61,902 nucleotides of DNA, taken from Xanthomonas pisi DSM 18956. GTDB taxonomy: Bacteria > Pseudomonadota > Gammaproteobacteria > Xanthomonadales > Xanthomonadaceae. The first letter of the stretch is position 1; each line of letters starts with the position of its first letter. A program made the translations under genes and the position numbers. Shown here one piece after another: positions 55,195 to 61,902 of this stretch. A model generated the notes under the pieces. It did no database searches. It saw only the letters and a list, made by a program, of their open reading frames with translations, and was not told the origin of the DNA. The stretch spans positions 1-61,902 of the forward strand of contig NZ_JPLE01000021.1 in the NCBI RefSeq assembly GCF_001010415.1, read 5' to 3'.

Positions 55195-57882
55195 ATGAAC
55201 TGGTTGAACGAAGTGCTGCACAACGATCCGAACCCGCTTGAGACGCAGGAGTGGCTCGAATCGATCAAGGCCGTCATCGACGTCGAAGGCCCGGAGCGCG
55301 CCCATCAGCTGCTGGAAGGCATGGTCGAACAGACCCGCCGCGCCGGCGCTTACCTGCCGTTCTCGCCCACCACCGAGTACGTCAACACCATCGCACCGGC
55401 CAACGAGGCCAAGAACCCCGGCGACTCCGCGCTGGAGTGGAAGATCCGCTCGATCATCCGCTGGAACGCCATGGCCACCGTCGTGCGGGCCAACCGCAAG
55501 CCGGGCGACCTGGGCGGCCACATCGCCTCGTTCGCCTCCAGCGCCACGCTGTACGACGTGGGCTTCAACCACTTCTGGCGTGCGCCCTCGGACACCCATC
55601 CGGGCGACCTGCTGTTCGTCCAGGGCCACAGCGCCCCGGGCATCTACGCCCGCGCCTTCCTGGAAGGCCGCATCAGCCAGGCGCAGCTGGACAACTTCCG
55701 CATGGAAGTGGACGGCCAGGGCATCTCGTCCTACCCGCACCCGTGGCTGATGCCCGAGTTCTGGCAGACCCCCACCGTGTCGATGGGCCTGGGCCCGCTG
55801 GCCGCCATCTACCAGGCGCAGTTCATGCGCTACCTGGAAAACCGCGGCCTGATCGAGAAGTCCGACCGCAAGGTGTGGTGCTTCATCGGCGACGGCGAGA
55901 GCGACGAGCCGGAAACCCTCGGCGCGATTGCGCTGGCCGGCCGCGAAGGCCTGGACAACCTGATCTTCGTGGTCAACTGCAACCTGCAGCGCCTGGACGG
56001 CCCGGTGCGCGGCAACGGCAAGATCATCCAGGAACTGGAAGGCGTGTTCCGTGGCGGCGGCTGGAACGTCATCAAGCTGCTGTGGGGCGGTTACTGGGAT
56101 GCCCTGCTGGCCAAGGACACCGACGGCGTCCTCAAGAAGCTGATGATGGAAACCGTCGACGGCGAATACCAGAACTGCAAGGCCTTCGGCGGCGCCTACA
56201 CCCGCGAAAATTTCTTCGGCAAGTACCCGGAGACCGCGGCCATGGTCGCCGGCCTGTCCGACGACGACATCTGGCGCCTGAACCGTGGCGGCCACGACCC
56301 GCACAAGGTGTACGCCGCCTACCACCAGGCCGTGAACACCAAGGGCATGCCCACCGTGATCCTGGCCAAGACGGTCAAGGGCTACGGCATGGGCTCGGCC
56401 GGTGAGGCGCTCAACCCCACCCACCAGACCAAGAAGCTGGACGACGCGGCGGTCAAGCACTTCCGCGACCGCTTCAACATTCCGGTGACCGACGCCCAGC
56501 TGGAAGACGGCCAGGTGCCGTTCTACCACCCCGGCGAAGATTCCCCGGAGGTGCAGTACCTGAAAGAACGCCGCAACGTGCTGGGCGGCTTCCTGCCCTC
56601 GCGCCGTCCCAAGGCCAGCAAGTCGTTCGTGGCGCCCACGCTCGACAAGTTCGAGCGCCTGCTCAAGGACAGCGGCGAGCGCAGCTATTCCACCACCATG
56701 TCCTTCGTGCAGAGCCTCAACATCGCCCTGCGCGACAAGGAACTGGGCCCGCGCATCGTGCCGATCGTGGCCGATGAGGCGCGCACCTTCGGTATGGAAG
56801 GCATGTTCCGCCAGATCGGCATCTATGCCCCGTTCGGCCAGAAGTACAAGCCGGTCGATGCCGACCAGCTGATGTACTACCGCGAAGACCAGACCGGCCA
56901 GGTGCTGCAGCAGGGCATCAGCGAGCCGGGCGCCATCGCCTCGTGGATGGCCGCCGGCACCAGCTACTCGGTGTCCGACGTGCCGATGCTGCCGTTCTAC
57001 ATCTACTACTCCATGTTCGGCTTCCAGCGCGTGGGCGACATCGCCTGGCAGGCAGCGGACATGCGCACGCGTGGCTTCCTGCTCGGTGGTACTGCCGGCC
57101 GCACCACGCTCAACGGCGAAGGCCTGCAGCACGAAGATGGCTTCAGCCAGGTCATTGCCGGCTCCATCCCGAACGTGCGTAGCTACGACCCGACCTTCGG
57201 CTTCGAAGTCACCGTCATCATGCAGCACGGCATGAAGGCGATGATGGAAGACCAGATCGACGAGTACTACTACATCACCCTGATGAACGAGAACTACGCC
57301 CACCCCGGCATGCCGGACGGCGCAGCCGAGGGCATCATCAAGGGCATGTACCTGCTCAAGGACGCCGGCAAGCCCAAGAAGGGCGAGCTGCGCGTGCAGC
57401 TGCTGGGCAGCGGCACCATCCTGCGCGAGGCCATTGCCGCGGCCGAGCTGCTGGACAAGGACTTCGGCGTCACCGCCGACATCTGGTCCTGCCCCAGCCT
57501 CAACGAAGTGCGCCGCGACGGCTACGCCGTGGAACGCTGGAACCGACTGCACCCGGAGGCCGAACAGCGCAAGCCCTACGTCACCCAGCTGCTGGAAGGC
57601 CGCCAGGGCCCGGCCATCGCCGCAACGGACTACGTGCGCGCCTTCGCCGACCAGATCCGCGCCTTTGTGCCGATGACCTACACCGTGCTCGGCACGGATG
57701 GGTTCGGTCGTTCGGATACGCGTGCCAACCTGCGTCGCTTCTTCGAGGTCGACCGTTACTACATCGCACACGCGGCAATTGCCGCGCTGGCGAAGGATGG
57801 CAAGATGACCGGCAAGGATGTGGCCCGGGCGATCAAGCAGTACAAGATCGATCCTGAGAAGGCCAATCCGGTTGGGGTTTGA
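55195..57882 (+). CDS. aceE: Pyruvate dehydrogenase E1 component, homodimeric type
   Basis: 895 residues, the usual size of the homodimeric AceE. It decarboxylates pyruvate with thiamine diphosphate and acetylates E2. The ThDP/Mg motif is GDGESDEPETLGAIALAGRE...NCNLQRLDG near residues 228-262 (GDG...NCN). Central (SFVQSLNIALRDKELGPRIV) and C-terminal E1 segments are intact. GGGAG lies before the ATG. It is followed immediately by a strong terminator, so aceF is not co-transcribed in this window. The 30 residues upstream in frame are not homologous. Confidence 0.97.
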   Translation: MNWLNEVLHNDPNPLETQEWLESIKAVIDVEGPERAHQLLEGMVEQTRRAGAYLPFSPTTEYVNTIAPANEAKNPGDSALEWKIRSIIRWNAMATVVRANRKPGDLGGHIASFASSATLYDVGFNHFWRAPSDTHPGDLLFVQGHSAPGIYARAFLEGRISQAQLDNFRMEVDGQGISSYPHPWLMPEFWQTPTVSMGLGPLAAIYQAQFMRYLENRGLIEKSDRKVWCFIGDGESDEPETLGAIALAGREGLDNLIFVVNCNLQRLDGPVRGNGKIIQELEGVFRGGGWNVIKLLWGGYWDALLAKDTDGVLKKLMMETVDGEYQNCKAFGGAYTRENFFGKYPETAAMVAGLSDDDIWRLNRGGHDPHKVYAAYHQAVNTKGMPTVILAKTVKGYGMGSAGEALNPTHQTKKLDDAAVKHFRDRFNIPVTDAQLEDGQVPFYHPGEDSPEVQYLKERRNVLGGFLPSRRPKASKSFVAPTLDKFERLLKDSGERSYSTTMSFVQSLNIALRDKELGPRIVPIVADEARTFGMEGMFRQIGIYAPFGQKYKPVDADQLMYYREDQTGQVLQQGISEPGAIASWMAAGTSYSVSDVPMLPFYIYYSMFGFQRVGDIAWQAADMRTRGFLLGGTAGRTTLNGEGLQHEDGFSQVIAGSIPNVRSYDPTFGFEVTVIMQHGMKAMMEDQIDEYYYITLMNENYAHPGMPDGAAEGIIKGMYLLKDAGKPKKGELRVQLLGSGTILREAIAAAELLDKDFGVTADIWSCPSLNEVRRDGYAVERWNRLHPEAEQRKPYVTQLLEGRQGPAIAATDYVRAFADQIRAFVPMTYTVLGTDGFGRSDTRANLRRFFEVDRYYIAHAAIAALAKDGKMTGKDVARAIKQYKIDPEKANPVGV

Positions 57883-57906
57883 GTAGTTTAGGAACTGACT
57901 GATAAG

Positions 57907-57934
57907 AAAGGGCGGCCATTGGCCGCCCTTTTTT
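57907..57934 (+). terminator. Terminator of aceE
   Basis: A perfect 11-bp stem (AAGGGCGGCC core) with a 3-base loop ATT is followed by six T, starting 25 bases after the stop. It marks the left edge of the AT-rich island. Confidence 0.92.
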
Positions 57935-58005
57935 CGATAAGTGCAGCCACCTACCATTGCGAGTTTAGTTGGCTAATATGAACTAATTGAGTGAGAGGAT
58001 GCAGG

Positions 58006-60477
58006 ATGTCAATCGAATATAGTGTTGGCTTGGATAATTTGAAGAAGCTCGTTGCGGAATACTCACCACTTGGTGACCTTTCAAATGAAGCCCAAACCCG
58101 ATTTTCATTCATTGATTTGTTCCTGCGGAATTGCCTTGGATGGGACGTCGTAGAAACAAAGGTCGAAGTTGCGCAGTCGGGAGAGCGTACCGACTACGAA
58201 TGTGGTGCTCCCCGATCGCTAATTGTTGAGGCCAAGCGATCATCGGATCAGTTTAAATTTCCGCCAAGAGGCCCAAAATCAGGCGTGCGAGTGCGTCTTG
58301 ACTCACTCTGTGCATTCTCTAAAGAAGTTGGAGATGCTGTCCTCCAGGCGCAAAAGTACTGCCAGTCAAGAGGTGTCGAGCTTGCGGTGGTAAGTAACGC
58401 GTCTCAGCTAATAATATTCATGGCGACACGCAACGACGGTCTTTCTCCGCTTTCCGGTGATGCGCTGGTTTTTGACGGCTACGACGAAATCGTAAGGAAC
58501 TTCGTTATGGTCTTCGACACTATCTCACGTCCAGGAGTCACCGAGCAGCGATATAGGCCGATTCTCAGTGGGAAAAGTTCTGCTGTCACGCCACCTAAAC
58601 TCTCCTCATTATGCATTCAATATCACGACTATTCCTATTCAAGTGATTTCCAAGAAACACTGCGCAATGCGGCGTCGCTTGTAATCGAGGATTTAGGTAG
58701 GTCTGATGGTGTAGAGACAGAGTTTCTGCGAGAGTGTTATTGCGAAAGTGGTCCTATTTCTCAATACTCGATGCTTGGTAAGAGTATCGTTGCAGCCCGA
58801 TACGCTGCACTATTTCCTTCTGGTGTTACTGGAAGCAAGCTGGAGCAGGTAAATCCTAGGAATTCGCGTAAAGGAGAGTTTAGCGAGAAGGTCTTGGCTG
58901 AAGCCCTTGCTCGCCGCCCCCTAGTTCTGCTAGGTGATGTAGGTGTAGGAAAAACGTCATTTCTGAAGCACCTAATGAAAGTGAGTGCAAGCGATGTCTT
59001 TAAAAAGGTAATAAGCATCTACTTTGACCTGGGTTCGGAAGGTGCGCTAGTTAAAGAAACTAAAGATGCACTTCTTGAACAAGTGGAAGTTACGCTTCGA
59101 GAGGATCTTGGTGTCAATAAGATGGACGCGAAGATGCTTGAAAGCATATATAAAGCTGAGTTGAATGAATTTGATACCGGGATAATGTCTCAACTTCGAG
59201 ATATTAATGAGTCCTCCTTTCAAGAACAGCGGCTCACACTATTGATGGGCTTGGCATCTAGGCGCGAAAGTCACTTGAAGAGGGTTTTAGCTTTTGTCGC
59301 AAAATCGCGTACTGCTCAGATCGTATTTGTGATCGACAATGCTGATCAGCGGAGTACGTCGGTACAGACCGATGCTTTTGTTATCGCACAGGAGCTTAGC
59401 GCGCATTGGTCTTCGGTTGTGTTCATCGCTCTACGGCCTCAGACATTTCATGCTTCGAAGAGAAGTGGTGCTGTCTCTGCATATCCGTCTAAGGTGTTCG
59501 TTATTCCACCACCAAAGCTGGAAGATGCTATTGAAAAGCGTCTTGTTTTTGCTAAGAAAATGGCGGAGGGTCGTCTTCCAATTCAATCGATTGGAGGGGT
59601 CTCGCTTCACTTGGAGTCACTATCTATCTTGATAGATGTCCTTAGAAATTCGATGTCAAGAAACAAAGATATAATGGAGTTTATTGTTAATGTATCTTCC
59701 GGAAATATAAGAATTGCAGTGGAGCTTGTCGCTAGGTTTTTTGGAAACCCGAATGTCCAGTCTGAGAGGATTGTTGGAAAGGTTATGGATGGGGATGGGT
59801 ATATAATTCCAGTCCACGAATTTGCAAAAACTGCTCTACTTGGTGATTATTCCCACTTCCAAGAATCGGCGTCGCTGGCTTCTAATGTTTTCGATGTCAC
59901 GACTGCTGATATATACGAACATTTCCTGTCGCTGTTGATCTTGTCTTATCTTTCTTGGGATCACGTAATTTCAGGGGCGGCCGATGGCTTTGTAAAGATG
60001 TCTGCTGTTATTGAAGAAATGCAGGATCGCGGGTTTACAAGTGGTCAGATCACGAATCATCTCATCCGGCTTAATAGAAAAAAGCTGATTGAATCAGTTG
60101 AAAGAAAGACTCTTGAATTAGATGGAGACATTCAGCGAGAAGGTCTGCCGGAAGCATTCAGAATAACTACGCTCGGCGCCTATGTCAGTAAGAAATGGGT
60201 AGGGGATTTTTCGTTTTTGGAAGCTATGTCATTTGATACGCCAATATTTGATGCAGACGTCAGGGCTGAGCTGACCAAGGTTGTTAACGACGATAGGCTT
60301 GGTGCTCGCTATGTACGTGCAAGCGGATTTAGGGATTATTTGACCGATGTTTGGGTAAAGAAAAACACTCAGCCGCCATATTTTGATTGGCGTCAGCTTG
60401 TCTCTGTTGGTGCTGATTCCTTTAATCGCGTTCTTCGACGGTTGGCAGAACTGGGTTACGTTGGAAAGTCGGAGTAA
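58006..60477 (+). CDS. PD-(D/E)XK nuclease fused to P-loop NTPase, putative defence protein
   Basis: 823 residues. Residues 1-170 resemble the HsdR-type nuclease domain, with D63...E75-A-K77 (RTDYECG then IVEAKRS). A P-loop NTPase follows: Walker A GDVGVGKTS at residues 310-318, Walker B IVFVIDNAD with D444. About residues 663-720 (GFTSGQITNHLIRLNRKKLI) look like a winged helix. This REase-NTPase-wHTH plan is that of STAND-like anti-phage proteins; no named system is claimed. The gene is markedly more AT-rich than the region. Start at 58006 (GAGAGG box) over a GTG at 57991. The repeat family begins at its stop codon. Confidence 0.72.
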   Translation: MSIEYSVGLDNLKKLVAEYSPLGDLSNEAQTRFSFIDLFLRNCLGWDVVETKVEVAQSGERTDYECGAPRSLIVEAKRSSDQFKFPPRGPKSGVRVRLDSLCAFSKEVGDAVLQAQKYCQSRGVELAVVSNASQLIIFMATRNDGLSPLSGDALVFDGYDEIVRNFVMVFDTISRPGVTEQRYRPILSGKSSAVTPPKLSSLCIQYHDYSYSSDFQETLRNAASLVIEDLGRSDGVETEFLRECYCESGPISQYSMLGKSIVAARYAALFPSGVTGSKLEQVNPRNSRKGEFSEKVLAEALARRPLVLLGDVGVGKTSFLKHLMKVSASDVFKKVISIYFDLGSEGALVKETKDALLEQVEVTLREDLGVNKMDAKMLESIYKAELNEFDTGIMSQLRDINESSFQEQRLTLLMGLASRRESHLKRVLAFVAKSRTAQIVFVIDNADQRSTSVQTDAFVIAQELSAHWSSVVFIALRPQTFHASKRSGAVSAYPSKVFVIPPPKLEDAIEKRLVFAKKMAEGRLPIQSIGGVSLHLESLSILIDVLRNSMSRNKDIMEFIVNVSSGNIRIAVELVARFFGNPNVQSERIVGKVMDGDGYIIPVHEFAKTALLGDYSHFQESASLASNVFDVTTADIYEHFLSLLILSYLSWDHVISGAADGFVKMSAVIEEMQDRGFTSGQITNHLIRLNRKKLIESVERKTLELDGDIQREGLPEAFRITTLGAYVSKKWVGDFSFLEAMSFDTPIFDADVRAELTKVVNDDRLGARYVRASGFRDYLTDVWVKKNTQPPYFDWRQLVSVGADSFNRVLRRLAELGYVGKSE

Positions 60478-60478
60478 T

Positions 60479-60725
60479 AACGGGGTCAGGTTCTTAGGTA
60501 TCCCCACGTTTTTACGGCACCAGCGTCATCTGCTCGCGTACTGCGTCGGGCAATGTGCGCAAGCTTTCTAGCCAACGTGAGACAGGTTCCAACGGCTAAT
60601 AACGGGGTCAGGTTCCTAGGTATCCCCACATTTTTACGGCACCAGCGTAACGGTAACGGGGTCAGGTTGGACCATCCCCGATTTCTCGGACAGGTTAATT
60701 AAGGAACAAATAACGGGGTCAGGTT
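60479..60725. repeat. AACGGGGTCAGGTT repeat cluster with coding-tail fragment
   Basis: Exact copies of AACGGGGTCAGGTT start at 60479, 60601, 60655 and 60712. Between them on the minus strand (60514-60588) is a 25-codon tail, PLEPVSRWLESLRTLPDAVR then EQMTLVP and stop. The last codons (LVP-stop) recur at 60636-60650. These look like remnants of a REP-associated tyrosine transposase locus or similar mobile gene end; the assignment is inference. Confidence 0.7.
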
Positions 60726-60766
60726 AACTTATCAGTTGATGGCGCTCGGCTTGCGTGGCCGATATC

Positions 60767-61582
60767 TCAAGCTTCGGCCTTTTCTGTTTCTGCCTTGCCT
60801 AGGATTTTTTTCAACTCAATCTGCGCAAGCCACTGACGTATTGTGCCAAAGATCATAAGCGCATACCAGGTCAGCATACCTAAGGCCATCAGAAAAACGC
60901 GGCGCTGCTTGGGGATTTCCTGGGCTAAATATTTATCGAATGAGTTATCTGCCCAGATATCGCACAGCGTCCTGGGGTCGGTCGATTTAAACCCCGGTGG
61001 GCTGACCGGTTTTTGGCTGGATGAGCATTGGTCTTTTACGAAATTTTCCTTTTTCCCGAAGATCGGGCGGACTTTCCTGGCTTCGGTGCTTGTCAACCAT
61101 AATGATGTTTCGCTGCCCTTCAATGTAATTAGCAGATCGTCGGTTGAAGCCACAGCCGCTGAGATGATCATTCCAATGATTAGGAGAAATAGGACAATTG
61201 AAGCCCCGGCTGGCCATGCCCAATGGGGAATTCTTTTGGGAACGATTTCTAGCTTTTTTAGATCGAATGCCCATCCCGCTCTGCCTATCAAGCTAATGGG
61301 TATATTTCTTTTCTCGGAGAAAGCTGCGAGGTTTTGAGCGTCCAAAAGCGTTTGTGACCGCACACCATGGGTCATACGAAAGCTAACCAGTGCAGCCTGG
61401 TCCGCCAAGTTCTTCTTGATCACCGGATCTTCAATCTCGTCCCTGGCAATGAAGAAACGCAGGAGCCTAGCGTTGACAGGATGAAAAGATTCAGCCCGCC
61501 AGCAGGTGATAGCTGCGGCAACGATGATGCCGGTGATTGATCCTAAAGCAACTTTATTGGTGAGAAAGTCAAACCAATCCAT
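60767..61582 (-). CDS. Three-helix membrane protein, unknown function
   Basis: 271 residues with transmembrane segments near residues 11-28 (ALGSITGIIVAAAITCW), 122-145 (GASIVLFLLIIGMIISAAV) and 228-248 (LMALGMLTWYALMIFG). The loop between helices 2 and 3 has two Cys (QCSSSQK, TLCDIW) and is likely periplasmic. It may belong to DUF6216, which I recall only loosely. AGGAG precedes the ATG. It converges on the nuclease-NTPase gene. AT-rich like its neighbour, and flanked by the same repeats, so the two probably moved together; a membrane effector role is possible but unproven. Confidence 0.65.
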   Translation of the reverse strand: MDWFDFLTNKVALGSITGIIVAAAITCWRAESFHPVNARLLRFFIARDEIEDPVIKKNLADQAALVSFRMTHGVRSQTLLDAQNLAAFSEKRNIPISLIGRAGWAFDLKKLEIVPKRIPHWAWPAGASIVLFLLIIGMIISAAVASTDDLLITLKGSETSLWLTSTEARKVRPIFGKKENFVKDQCSSSQKPVSPPGFKSTDPRTLCDIWADNSFDKYLAQEIPKQRRVFLMALGMLTWYALMIFGTIRQWLAQIELKKILGKAETEKAEA

Positions 61583-61672
61583 TGATGCTTCTCCTAAAGA
61601 AGTTAGCTCGCACTAAGCCGCTCAGGCGATATCGGCCAATTGGGCGAAAATTTTAGCCATATCATCGCAAGT

Positions 61673-61867
61673 AACGGAGGCAGGTTAACTTATCAGTCGA
61701 CGGCGTTCGGTTTGCGTGGCCGATGAGCGGGCCTGACGCCGGCAAAGCGGTGGGTCTTGGCTTTGGAATAACGGGGTCAGGTTCACTATCAATCGACGAC
61801 GCTCGGCTTGCGTGGCCGATGCGCGGGCCTGACGCCCGCAAAAGCGGCGGGTCTTGGCTTCGACCAT
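61673..61867. repeat. Right-hand repeat cluster with two coding-tail copies
   Basis: A variant AACGGAGGCAGGTT at 61673 and an exact AACGGGGTCAGGTT at 61770 each precede a roughly 82-base unit that on the minus strand reads ARSSATQTERRRLIS and ARASATQAERRRLIVNLTPL. A shortened third copy lies at 60726-60763. Likely decayed C-terminal ends of a transposase-like gene; the parent gene may lie beyond the window. Confidence 0.65.
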
Positions 61868-61902
61868 CGCGCGGGAAATCTAAGTGTCAGCCTCCCGTAA
61901 AA

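Noticed and set aside
58006..60477. Type I restriction HsdR subunit
   Set aside because: The nuclease motif fits, but there is no DEAD-box helicase pair and no hsdM or hsdS nearby. The NTPase has a Walker B of the IDNAD type.

Overview
The window looks like a chromosomal segment of a Xanthomonas-type gammaproteobacterium. It is GC-rich, carries FecI/FecR/TonB-receptor genes, has an effector with a C-terminal domain of the Xanthomonas type IV secretion (XVIPCD) kind, and contains glnE, aceE and a malonate decarboxylase operon. This is inferred from gene families and was not searched. No tRNA, rRNA or CRISPR array was seen.

Layout. 0-1.8 kb: groL and its terminator. 1.8-9.0 kb: ECF sigma factor, FecR anti-sigma factor, an STN-type TonB receptor, and two exported hydrolases (metallo-beta-lactamase fold and dienelactone hydrolase). 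9.5-12.4 kb: a second large TonB receptor. 12.7-14.0 kb: a DAHP synthase gene preceded by what reads as a complete translation-controlled attenuator: a 27-codon leader with an aromatic run, an antiterminator segment and a terminator. 14.2-20.3 kb: a candidate small RNA and two paralogous AsmA-like inner-membrane proteins separated by two 141-bp MITEs. 20.3-25.0 kb: a cupin/gluconolactonase pair and, divergently, glnE. 25.1-32.8 kb: small metabolic and envelope genes (cyclophilin-like lipoprotein, alpha/beta hydrolase, queuosine-precursor transporter, Lnt-like amidase, DUF2145 pair, ELM1-like protein, nitroreductase) with two MITE families. 33.1-36.8 kb: YceI lipoprotein, an AT-rich patch with a small Tat-type protein, and a PadR/siderophore-interacting-protein operon.

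36.9-45.8 kb is the malonate block mdcACDEGBH, then a MatC-like carrier and a GntR regulator. Its genes are joined mostly by overlapping stop/start codons. Two stretches of inserted DNA (a 134-bp tandem repeat carrying REP hairpins, and a 170-nt linker) keep that overlap through chains of tiny ORFs. 45.8-47.0 kb: a 322-bp tandem array and a CAA-rich microsatellite. 47.2-50.7 kb: HAD phosphatase and a SpoIIE phosphatase/HATPase/STAS partner-switching module. 50.9-52.9 kb: a lipoprotein-lipase pair that fits an X-T4SS immunity/effector couple. 53.7-57.9 kb: GH53 galactanase and aceE.

58.0-61.9 kb is an AT-rich island after the aceE terminator. It holds an 823-residue protein with PD-(D/E)XK, P-loop NTPase and probable winged-helix parts, and a convergent three-helix membrane protein. 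Both are bordered by copies of an AACGGGGTCAGGTT repeat and by fragments of a coding tail. It reads as a mobile, possibly defensive, island; that role is inference.

The strongest leads are the aromatic attenuator (12.7 kb), the coupled micro-ORF chain in the mdc operon (38.9 kb), the nuclease-NTPase island (58-62 kb) and the effector/immunity pair (51 kb).
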